Shown here one piece after another: positions 1-8,000 of a DNA stretch of 54,961 nucleotides. The first letter of the stretch is position 1, and the number at the start of each line of letters is the position of its first letter. Below the pieces are notes generated by a model, which was not told where the DNA came from, ran no database searches, and saw only the letters and a program-made list of their open reading frames with translations. The translations under genes and the position numbers were made by a program. Source of the stretch: a bacterium (GTDB lineage: Bacteria > Bacteroidota > Bacteroidia > Chitinophagales > Saprospiraceae); assembly GCA_024742755.1 (NCBI GenBank), contig JANSXW010000027.1, positions 1-54,961 on the forward strand. The letters are read 5' to 3'.

Positions 1-122
1 CTGTTTCAAAGACATGTAAGCGGTTTATTCTTGTATTTTCTTGCCCTTTTTTCAAAGACAGGCAAAGATAAGAAAAAAACAGGATTTTGCTTTACTATGA
101 CGGCCACTCCCTTCCCAAAATA

Positions 123-130
123 TATCTTTG
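123..130 (+). promoter_or_regulatory. Possible -7 box ahead of ubiE
   Basis: TATCTTTG fits the Bacteroidota sigma-factor -7 consensus TAnnTTTG and lies 20 bp before the chosen ubiE start. No good TTTG -33 box sits at the usual 19-21 bp spacing, so the call rests on one box only. Confidence 0.35.
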
Positions 131-149
131 CAAAAATTTTGTAATTACC

Positions 150-881
150 ATGACAGAGGAAGTAAAGCCGTATGATCAGTCGGGCAGTAAGAAAGAACAG
201 GTTTCCAGGATGTTTGATGGCATTGCGCCCTATTACGATTTCCTGAACCGCCTGTTGTCCCTGGGTATTGACGTGTACTGGCGCAAGCGGGCCATCCGGT
301 TGTTGAAGGAGGATGCGCCTAAGATGGTGCTCGATGTGGCCACCGGCACGGCAGACGTGGCACTGGAAACGGCACGGCAGTTGCAGCCTGAGAAAATCAT
401 CGGCATTGATATCGCCAATGAGATGCTCGAAATTGGCCGGACGAAAATTGATAAGCGCGGCTTAAGCACCACCATTGAGCTGCAGCAGGGCGACTCGGAG
501 AATTTGCCGTTTTCAGACAATACGTTCGATGCCATCACCGTTGCTTTTGGTGTGCGCAATTTTGAACACCTGGAAAAGGGGCTCGAAGAAATGCACCGCG
601 TGCTGAAACCGGGTGGCAAGCTTGTGGTGCTGGAGTTTTCCAGGCCCCGGGTTTTCCCGTTCAAACAACTGTACAACTTTTATTTCCGGAACATCCTGCC
701 CACCGTGGGCCGGCTGACTTCTAAGGACCCCAGGGCTTACAGTTACCTTTACGAATCGGTGCAGGCATTCCCTGACCGCGAACAGTTCACTGATATTCTT
801 AGCAAAATTGGCTTTAAATCAAATCAATGCATACCACTAACTCTTGGCGTTTGCGCGATTTATTCCGGTGGGAAAGCTTAG
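150..881 (+). CDS. ubiE: Demethylmenaquinone methyltransferase UbiE/MenG
   Basis: S-adenosylmethionine-dependent C-methyltransferase for the last step of menaquinone (or ubiquinone) synthesis, acting in the cytoplasm on a membrane-bound quinone. The 243-residue product has the family N-terminus (MFDGIAPYYDFLNRLLSLG), a SAM-binding motif I (VLDVATGTADVAL), an acidic strand-2 end (IIGIDIANEML) and the GVRNFEHLEKGL motif typical of UbiE. An in-frame codon at 87 exists, but translation from 150 gives the normal family N-terminus and lies just after a -7-like box, so 150 is preferred. The 3' end overlaps porT by 55 bp in another frame, so the two are probably co-transcribed. Identification is secure; UbiE versus MenG naming depends on the organism's quinone, which in Bacteroidota is usually menaquinone. 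Confidence 0.95.
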   Translation: MTEEVKPYDQSGSKKEQVSRMFDGIAPYYDFLNRLLSLGIDVYWRKRAIRLLKEDAPKMVLDVATGTADVALETARQLQPEKIIGIDIANEMLEIGRTKIDKRGLSTTIELQQGDSENLPFSDNTFDAITVAFGVRNFEHLEKGLEEMHRVLKPGGKLVVLEFSRPRVFPFKQLYNFYFRNILPTVGRLTSKDPRAYSYLYESVQAFPDREQFTDILSKIGFKSNQCIPLTLGVCAIYSGGKA

Positions 882-1573
882 GCTTAGCCTGCGCCCTGCT
901 TTTTCTGCTGCCTGCTCAGCAAACGTCTGCCCAGCCTACCGGCAATTACAACTTTTTTGACTTCCAGCAAAAGCCTTACTATTTCGGCATTACGCTGGGG
1001 TACAATTCCTCCCGGTTTACGCCCTTCAACTCTGATCAGTTCCTGCAAAGCGACTCCATCCGCGTGGTCGAGTCCGCCTCAGGACCGGGCTTCAACCTGG
1101 GTATTGTCACCAACCTGAAAATGGGCGATCATTTCGATTTTCGCTTCCTCCCCACCCTTTCGTTCGCAGAGCGGACCATCAGCTATACCCGTTTCGGGCG
1201 GCGGTCCAACTTCTCCGAACGGCGCGTCGAATCGGTGCTCGTGGAAATGCCCTTCCACCTGCGCTACAAGTCGGCTCCGTACAAGGACATGCGGCTTTTT
1301 GTCATCGCCGGTGTGAAGTATGCCTTTGACGTGGCCAGCGATTCGCAGACGCGGCAGGCAGAAACACTGGTCCGCATTGCCCCCAACGAATTTGCGCTGG
1401 AATACGGTGCAGGGGTGCAGTTCTTCTTCCCCTTCTTTATTTTCTCCCCGGAGATCAAAATTTCTCATGGCATCGGCAATACGCTGATCTACAATGAGAA
1501 TATCGAGGAGTCTACAGTATTGGAGAAACTGTTGTCGCGTACCTTCACGCTGTCTTTCCACTTTGAGGGATAG
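827..1573 (+). CDS. porT: PorT/SprT-like type IX secretion outer membrane protein
   Basis: Probable outer membrane beta-barrel component of the type IX secretion/gliding machinery. The 248-residue product has an N-terminal hydrophobic signal segment (about residues 14-35, ending near TSAQ), then alternating amphipathic strands (YYFGITLGYNSSRF, LEYGAGVQFFFPF) and ends in a barrel-like strand with an aromatic near the C-terminus (FTLSFHFEG). Length matches the PorT family (about 230-260 aa). The strongest argument is context: ubiE immediately upstream of porT is, from memory, a recurrent pair in Bacteroidota, and the rest of the window encodes several proteins with T9SS sorting tails. The start lies inside ubiE (55-bp overlap), implying translational coupling. 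A generic outer-membrane beta-barrel protein is the alternative. Confidence 0.82.
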   Translation: MHTTNSWRLRDLFRWESLGLACALLFLLPAQQTSAQPTGNYNFFDFQQKPYYFGITLGYNSSRFTPFNSDQFLQSDSIRVVESASGPGFNLGIVTNLKMGDHFDFRFLPTLSFAERTISYTRFGRRSNFSERRVESVLVEMPFHLRYKSAPYKDMRLFVIAGVKYAFDVASDSQTRQAETLVRIAPNEFALEYGAGVQFFFPFFIFSPEIKISHGIGNTLIYNENIEESTVLEKLLSRTFTLSFHFEG

Positions 1574-1624
1574 TTTGGTGCCGAACGGATTTCCTTTTGG
1601 CTGGCTTACCCCAAAATCAAAGAA

Positions 1625-1650
1625 GAGGCTGCAGCTATTGCCGCAGCCTC
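1625..1650. terminator. Hairpin after porT
   Basis: A perfect 8-bp stem (GAGGCTGC at 1625-1632 with GCAGCCTC at 1643-1650) and a 10-nt loop, 51 bp after the porT stop. On the plus strand no T-run follows. On the minus strand the hairpin is followed by a T-rich stretch (TTCTTTGATTTTG), so it could also end a minus-strand transcript. Confidence 0.5.
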
Positions 1651-1794
1651 AAACCTGTTATACCATTCAGGCTTTAAAAACCTTAATTAATCCGGTTGAA
1701 GTTGCTGTGCTTATTTATCCTGTTGAAGGGTGATGGTTTTTGCATACGAACTAATGGCTGCAACAGGGCACAGGGGGTATTTTTTTTGAGGAAA

Positions 1795-1830
1795 AGCTAT
1801 AGCCCTAACAACCCGTTAAAGGCTATAGCT
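1795..1830. repeat. Inverted repeat in gene-free stretch
   Basis: Perfect 10-bp inverted repeat: AGCTATAGCC (1795-1804) and GGCTATAGCT (1821-1830) around a 16-nt loop. It lies between porT and the next gene (stop at 2142), in a 568-bp stretch with no convincing reading frame. It could be part of a small structured RNA; function unknown. Confidence 0.45.
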
Positions 1831-1961
1831 GAAAGGTTCCCCATAAAATCGTTTGGTTTCCGAAAGGCGTCTCCCGGGACTTAGTTTTTTTTGCGGTAAG
1901 CAAAATCTGGTTAAGCTATTGGGATCGTAATAATCGGTGGGTAATTTTCTCTTGCTATTCC

Positions 1962-1997
1962 AAAAGTAAGGCGCTGCCGGACACCTTACTTTTTTTT
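1962..1997 (+). terminator. Intrinsic terminator, plus strand
   Basis: AAAAGTAAGG (1962-1971) pairs with CCTTACTTTT (1984-1993) around a 12-nt loop, and the right arm runs into eight T (1990-1997). This is a classic Rho-independent terminator. It is nearly 390 bp after the porT stop, so it ends either a long porT 3' UTR or an unannotated plus-strand RNA. Confidence 0.7.
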
Positions 1998-2048
1998 GTG
2001 GCGATTGCTGACGTATTTGTGGTGAAATACAACAAATTTGGGGTTAAC
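1998..2048. promoter_or_regulatory. Degenerate 21-bp-period triple repeat (operator-like)
   Basis: Three related 9-mers start exactly 21 bp apart: GTGGCGATT (1998), GTGGTGAAA (2019) and GGGGTTAAC (2040). They align base for base with the perfect triple repeat at 13475-13525, including parts of the spacers (GC..AC..ATTT in the first). The two sites bracket the minus-strand exported-protein block at 2142-13308. Probably a weaker or decaying copy of the same binding site; no promoter it would control is evident. Confidence 0.5.
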
Positions 2049-2079
2049 TACGGCAGCATTATTCCAGCTGCAATAACAA

Positions 2080-2110
2080 GAGGGGCTGCAGCTTTATACT
2101 GCACCCCCTC
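2080..2110 (-). terminator. Terminator hairpin of the 955-aa protein gene
   Basis: GAGGGGCTGCAG (2080-2091) pairs with CTGCACCCCCTC (2099-2110), 11 of 12 bp, around a 7-nt loop. It lies 31 bp past the stop of the minus-strand gene ending at 2142 and is followed on that strand by a modest T-rich run. Confidence 0.7.
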
Positions 2111-2141
2111 CGGTCAGGCAAGTTGAGATACACGCCAGCAG

Positions 2142-5009
2142 TTATCTGCTGATGATCAATCTTTCCACATCAGGCTGCCCTTCTATTTTAAGCCAGTAGA
2201 TACCGCCGGGCAGCCCTTCCACATTCAGTTGATGCTGTGCGGCCCCACCAGGCAATACCCAGGCACGGGCCTCGCGCCCCAGCCCGTCTGTCAGCAAGGC
2301 CTGCACCGGGGCTTCCGGCACGGCGCCTAATGACAGGGTGATGTGCCCTGAGGCTGGATTAGGCCATATGCCCGGCCTGCTGCCTCCGCCTTCGGACAGC
2401 TGCACCACAGGCTCGCCGCCAAAACCGGTATTGGACGAGCCGATCGTGTTCACCGGGCCGATGACTGCTGTGCCGGTGCCCGCCGGATCCGTCGTGAAGG
2501 CGCCGAAGCCTACTTCCACGCATTCGTTGAGGTGGTCCTGCATTTGGGTAACTAATTGCCAGCCGCCGCCACCGGGGATGCGGTAGTAAGCCTGCAACAG
2601 CCCGTTATTGCGCCTCAGCCCTATCGTCTGAGGGGCAGCCGCCGCCTGAAAGGGTATAAATGACTTCCCACCGTTGGGCTGCAGGCGGCTCTCCCAGCGC
2701 AGTACAGGCGTCAGGTTCGTGAACAGGCCGGCCATGGGCGAGCCGGCAGCGCTGCTGTTGCGCATGAAGATGCCTGCGTAAGTTCCTGCGCTCAGCTCCT
2801 GCACTCTTATGCTGATCCCGCTGCCTTCGCACAGTTCCTGCACCACTGCTGCCAGTTGGTCGCCCCCGCCGGAGGCCGGGTTGTAGGCAGGCGTATCGAG
2901 CGTAAAGTGCCCCTTGGACGGATTATCAGTAGCACAGGGGTCATAAGCGTAGGCGCTGCTGCCCGGCACCATGCCGATATCGGCAGTGCCCCAGGGCGGC
3001 GGTATGCTCTCGTCGATAAACACCTCTACCTGAGCCGTGCAGCTGCCGCTGTTGCCATGTAGGTCAGAAGCCGTCAGCTCTACGCTCTGTATGCCCAGGC
3101 CGCTGCAGTCAAAAGCCGTTTGGCTGATCATCAGCGTGCTGTAGTCCAGCCCGCAGTTGTCGCTGCTGTTGGCAAAGTCCAGCACTTCATCGGCCAGCAG
3201 CTCGCCGGTGCCATCATAGCTCAGAGCCACTTCCACATCAAGGCAGGATAGCTGCGGCGCTTCTTCATCTTCCACTATGAAGGTGTAGGTGAAGCCTTCG
3301 GCATTCCCGTAATCGTCGGTAGCAACTACTTCGAGCTCGTAGGTGCCCTGAGGCACCGTGAGGTAGAGGGCATATTGCCCGGTAGCCGCATCCAGGAGCA
3401 CCGTTTCCAACTGCCCGGCGGAGGGGCCATTCTGGTTTTCCAGAACAGCTTCGACCGTTACGCCCGAGCAGTCTTCAATGGAAAAGGCCCGCCAGATGAC
3501 GGAATAGTGGCAATCGCCGGGGTCAGTGCCCACTTCCAGCACGCCTTTGCTCGTGAGCGTGTCCCCGTTGCTGTCCAGCACGTGCAGGGGCGGGGCTTCA
3601 TAATCGGGGAAGCAGGGGTCGAAGGGCGCCGGGTCGAGCGTATTGCAAAGCCCGTCCTCATCGCTGTCGATGTCATAGCAAAGCTGTGTGGAGACGGTAT
3701 CCTGCAGCGCCTCCGGATAATCGCAGTCTGCTGCCAGGAAGGTATAAGGGTGCGCGCCCCGGAAGGCAGTGTCCTGAGGCGCGATGCCCAGCTGACCGGC
3801 TTCGTCCAGCTCAAAGAGGAATGGCGAAAAGTCGAGCACCAGGGGCTCGTCCGGGCTGCCCAGCTGCCCATTGCCGCCAAAATCGAGCCTGACGGGCAAA
3901 GTGAAGAGGGCTTCGTGGGCTGCACTGAAGTAACGGACTTCCATTTCCCCTTCCGGCATCCCATGGTGGACGGTGGCAAAGTAGTAAGCCTGCCCGTTGA
4001 CCAGTTCCGGGGCGGCTGTGCCGCTCAGCTGCCCGTTGATGAAGAACGCCAGGCGGTCGGCTTCATCGCCCAACGGCAGCCATTGGGTATACTGCGCCCG
4101 GGCTGAAATGTTCATCGTGAACGGCTGAGCTAAAAGCGGCACGCCCCAGCCGGCCGGCGGCTGTGGCTGACTGCCTGCCGCAGCCAGCACAGGCGTCAGG
4201 CTGTAGTCCAGGCAGGGGCCGCCGTAAGCCTCCTCAAAACCGGGCAGGCCCAGCAGCTCAAAACCTGCCTGTGGCGCTGCGCTCTGTATCGGGATGTCCT
4301 CCCACTGCGGCCCGGCATAGGCTTCCGCAATGGTGACGCTGAGCGCTGCCGTGGCAAAGTAGGCGTTGGGCGTCTGCTCCGTGGCGCGCACTGTGACTGT
4401 GGTGGAACCAAACCAGGCGGGGTCCGTTGGGATCAGCGTCAGCTCTGCGCCGTTAAAAAAAGTCAGGACGTGCGGGTTGAAGTCTGCCGACCAGGCGATG
4501 CCGTCGTCGTCCTGCTGCTCCAGGAAAGGCTGAAGGCCCAGGGGCGCGAAGGGCACGCCCTGCAAGGTCTGCTGCGCCGGCAATGCCTGAAGGCCGATGG
4601 GCGCGTCCCCGTCTGTGAATACTTCAATTTCGTAGGGCGCATCAAAACTGCCACTCACGCCCTGATGGACGAAAGTGTAGGGCTGCTGCGCGATGTAAAC
4701 CGCATCGGTGGCCGCGTGGTAGACCCGCACCTGCAGCTCCTCCCCTGTTGCGGTATTGGAGAAAACCGTGGACAGGTGGAATACCTGATCGCCTATGCTT
4801 ACCGGCGTGCTCACCCCCCGCAGCTCCCCGTTGGAGAAGAAGGCGATGAGGTCATTGGCATTGGCCGTCAGCGCTTCATCGATGAACAGGGCAGCGTTGA
4901 TGCTTGCGGAGTAGTCGTAGCCCCCGGGCTCCGGCGCTGTCCAGTCGGGCGGGCCCGCAGATGCCCTCAAGGCCGCCGCCATCAGCAGCGTGATCAATAA
5001 ATATCGCAT
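2142..5009 (-). CDS. T9SS-sorted secreted protein with HYR-like and TSP3-like segments
   Basis: Large exported protein of unknown function, 955 aa. A signal peptide (MRYLLITLLMAAALRASA) is followed by two copies of a roughly 100-residue domain (about residues 28-130 and 290-395; landmarks D..AFFSNGELRG and ..LAFFINGQLSG). That domain also occurs twice in the neighbouring 2412-aa protein. Next come a calcium-type thrombospondin-3-like stretch (DIDSDEDGLCNTLDPAPFDPC), an HYR-like module (about 585-700, with SSDNCG and SGSC cysteines) and a C-terminal type A T9SS sorting tail (GIWPNPASGHITLSL to the end). It is exported by the Sec pathway and then across the outer membrane by T9SS. It is the last gene of a minus-strand run (12388-13308, 5081-12319, this one) and has its own terminator at 2080-2110. 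The role as a surface or adhesion protein is inferred. Confidence 0.88.
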   Translation of the reverse strand: MRYLLITLLMAAALRASAGPPDWTAPEPGGYDYSASINAALFIDEALTANANDLIAFFSNGELRGVSTPVSIGDQVFHLSTVFSNTATGEELQVRVYHAATDAVYIAQQPYTFVHQGVSGSFDAPYEIEVFTDGDAPIGLQALPAQQTLQGVPFAPLGLQPFLEQQDDDGIAWSADFNPHVLTFFNGAELTLIPTDPAWFGSTTVTVRATEQTPNAYFATAALSVTIAEAYAGPQWEDIPIQSAAPQAGFELLGLPGFEEAYGGPCLDYSLTPVLAAAGSQPQPPAGWGVPLLAQPFTMNISARAQYTQWLPLGDEADRLAFFINGQLSGTAAPELVNGQAYYFATVHHGMPEGEMEVRYFSAAHEALFTLPVRLDFGGNGQLGSPDEPLVLDFSPFLFELDEAGQLGIAPQDTAFRGAHPYTFLAADCDYPEALQDTVSTQLCYDIDSDEDGLCNTLDPAPFDPCFPDYEAPPLHVLDSNGDTLTSKGVLEVGTDPGDCHYSVIWRAFSIEDCSGVTVEAVLENQNGPSAGQLETVLLDAATGQYALYLTVPQGTYELEVVATDDYGNAEGFTYTFIVEDEEAPQLSCLDVEVALSYDGTGELLADEVLDFANSSDNCGLDYSTLMISQTAFDCSGLGIQSVELTASDLHGNSGSCTAQVEVFIDESIPPPWGTADIGMVPGSSAYAYDPCATDNPSKGHFTLDTPAYNPASGGGDQLAAVVQELCEGSGISIRVQELSAGTYAGIFMRNSSAAGSPMAGLFTNLTPVLRWESRLQPNGGKSFIPFQAAAAPQTIGLRRNNGLLQAYYRIPGGGGWQLVTQMQDHLNECVEVGFGAFTTDPAGTGTAVIGPVNTIGSSNTGFGGEPVVQLSEGGGSRPGIWPNPASGHITLSLGAVPEAPVQALLTDGLGREARAWVLPGGAAQHQLNVEGLPGGIYWLKIEGQPDVERLIISR

Positions 5010-5036
5010 GGATTATGCTTTTGGGCCGCTGCCTGC

Positions 5037-5063
5037 GCAGGGCCCCGGCTTGCGGGGCCCTGC
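5037..5063 (-). terminator. GC-rich hairpin between the two T9SS genes
   Basis: A perfect 11-bp stem (GCAGGGCCCCG at 5037-5047, CGGGGCCCTGC at 5053-5063) with a 5-nt loop lies 18 bp past the stop of the 2412-aa gene and before the 955-aa gene start at 5009. No T-run follows. It may terminate or attenuate transcription, or protect the 3' end of the upstream message. Confidence 0.55.
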
Positions 5064-5080
5064 ACGGTGCAGCAGGCTGA

Positions 5081-8000
5081 TTAAGGGCGTAGGTTCAATT
5101 TCGCAGACTGTACAGGCCCGATGCCGTGGAGGGTAACGAAGTACAGCCCGGCAGCGAGGTTATTCGGGCGCCATTCCAGCAGGTTGCCACCGGCAGCAGC
5201 TTCTGCCTCGATACGTGCCACTTCCCGTCCGGTCGCATCTGTGACGACGACCATAATTTCGGCAGCGGCAGGCGCATCAAAGCTCAGGTATGCCCGATCC
5301 TTAGCCGGGTTGGGGAAGAGCTCGAATCGGGGCGCCGTGCCGGCAAGGCCAGCAGCGTCCGTCACGCTTTGAAGGGTCAGTGGCTCCGGCAGGTTGACCG
5401 TGCCCAGGATGTCGTTGGCAATGAAGACAAACGACTCCTCGACCGCCTTAACTTCACCGTCTGCGCTGTCGTAGTATTTGAAAGTGACGGTTCCGCCCTC
5501 GGCATTGCCGTAGACTGTCATAAAGAGCAGATAGGCATCCATGGCCTCCACGTAGATGGGCTGTGCGCTGCCGCGCACCTCACCATTGATGAAAGCGCCA
5601 ACCTCATCTCCTTCCTGCAGCAGGTTGCCCGTTTCAGCATCCGTGACCACAGCGATCAGGTTCATGCTGTGCTCGTACTGATGCGGGTCCACCTCCCACT
5701 GCGCGGTGCTGCGGGCTTCGATGCCGCCCTGATTACGGAAGGCTTCCTCGTTGGGCCCAGTGAAGTTTTCCGGGTACGTCAGGGTGCCCGGCGCTGCCAG
5801 GTTCAGGAGGTAGCCGTTGGGCGAGCTCATGAAGCCGAGGTTGCCCACCCAGCCTACGCCTGCAACGTACTGCGCAAAGCCAGCCTGGCTTTTGATGATG
5901 TCCCCATTGAGCGGGCTCAGCGATGCCAGCGCCTGATTGACCGGCATCCCCGCCTGCGGCAGGTAGCCAATCCAGTTCCAGCCCGCTGACAGGGCCATGG
6001 GCGTAGCGGGGTCTACCGGGTGGCCGAGCAGCACGAGGCTGTCGAAAGCCGTGCCGTTGTACTGGTACATCGTCAGGTGGGACAGCTCAGTGAGCGACCC
6101 GGCCCAGACGCTGCCGCCGTTGAAGTACTGGCTGAAGCTCGTCTGCCCCTTGATGGTCGCATCCTCCGGGCGGGTCAGGCTTGCCAGTGCCGCATTGATA
6201 CTTGGGTCCGGCAGCTCCAGGTTGTACGAGATCCAGTTCCAGCCCGGGAAGATCGGGATTTTGCGCAGCAGCAGGTTGTTGGTGTGGATGACCTGAGGCG
6301 CAAGCGGAGACCCGATCAGGTCATCGGCTACAAAGTCAAAGCTTTCGTCTGTGCTGCCGTAGAGCGTACACTCCCGGGCATCCCAAATCTGGAAAGTGAC
6401 CGTCTCGCCGACCAGGTTATTGCTGTAGATGGTCAGGAAGGCCAGGTACTTCTGGATTTCCGGCACGTATTCCACATTGGCCACCCCGCGCAGGTCACTG
6501 CCCACAAAGGCACCGATGAGGTCGAGGTTGTCAGTGGACATGGCCCCCTCGATGTCGAGTTCGGCGGTCATGGTCATGGAGTAGGCGAAGTTGCCAGGAT
6601 TGACTTCCCAGCCCGGCCCTTCGCAGGCGACCCGCAGGTCGACGTCAATATCCTTGTTGCCATCTGTTCCTACTACATTGACCTGGGTTGCGTACTCATT
6701 CTGCGGCAGGTTATCCGCAAAAACAAAAGTGATCTCTTCCTGTTCGCCTGGTTCGAGTGTGCCGTCTGTGGGCGCCACCACCATCCACGAAGGGATGCTG
6801 CCGTAGGTGACCGAGCCGTCCGGGTTGTCTATGCGTGGCCCGGTAATGGAGAAGTTCATAGGGGCACCGCTTTGGTTAACGATGTCCCGGGTAACGACCA
6901 GGCTATTGCCCTCGTTTACGACTTCGTCTATATCCGACCCTGCCGTCCAGCGCAGCGGGTTCAGGTCAACGAGGAACTCCCAAGCTCTGAAATTGACGGT
7001 GGGGCTGCCGGGAGCGCCTACGGGCACTTCCATGGGGTTGCCGGCAAGGTCTTCAATATCGGTAGCGACCGCCCGGAGAATTTTGCCATTGATAAAGCGG
7101 GACTGTATCTCGGGCGTGATGATGATCTTGTCGCCCACGCATTGGCTGCTGAAGGGCACTAGGGCCCCCGTTTCCGTGTTGATCAGCGCGATGTTGTTCA
7201 GGTTGATATTGCTGCCGATGCCGTCCGCGTCAAAAACCTCATTGCAGTTGATCGGTTCATTAAAGGTGATGGAAATCTCATCGCCCTGGCTTAGAATGCC
7301 ATCCGCAGGCTGGGGTGCTCCAAACAGCTCGGGCGCCTCCGTCTCCTTGACCACTCTGATGACCTCAGAGATACCGGGCGAAAGGTCGCCGCCAATCGTG
7401 CCCGAACAGTCGGCTACCGCTCTCAGCTCATAGGCGCCATCTTTCAGCTCCATCATATCCCACTGAACAATCTTGAAGACGGGATCGTTGGCGAAGCTGT
7501 CCGCAGGCAGTTCCAGGATGTTGATCCAGGAGCCATCGCCCGGGATGGGGCGGTACTGTAGGCGGACGACATCCAGGTCTTCATCCTCATTGTCGTACTC
7601 GCTGAGGGTAACGAAGAGGTTTTCGTTGCCTGGCGTCACCACATGATTCTGCAGCGGGAAGGCAATATCAATCCGCGTACAGGGCTCTACGAAAAATACA
7701 TCTAGCTCCAGCGGCAGGTAGAAGCGGCTGTACACTTCCTTTTCGCCGTTCTGCTGTGCGGTAGGCTGATACTCGTCGTAAATCAGGAAGCCGCCGTCGC
7801 CAGCATCAAAGCCGACGGACTCTGAGTGTTCGATCTGGCAAGTAGAGGCGAAATAAAGCCCGAGGTCTTCAAAGGTGAACTGCCCGGTATTGGGGTACTC
7901 TACCGTCACTGTTTTATTGAAGGACTGATTGCCAATAAACTGGAACTCAATGGGGTTGATCAAAGGTGCGCCGTCCAGCTTGATCAGAGCCCCATCGGGG

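Noticed and set aside
1494..1884. Two short plus-strand frames after porT
   Set aside because: They overlap the porT end and hairpins, have no recognisable domain, and their codon use is unlike that of neighbouring genes.
3375..4106. Long antisense frames inside the T9SS and GC-rich genes
   Set aside because: High GC makes long shadow frames common; the opposite strand encodes recognisable domains there.
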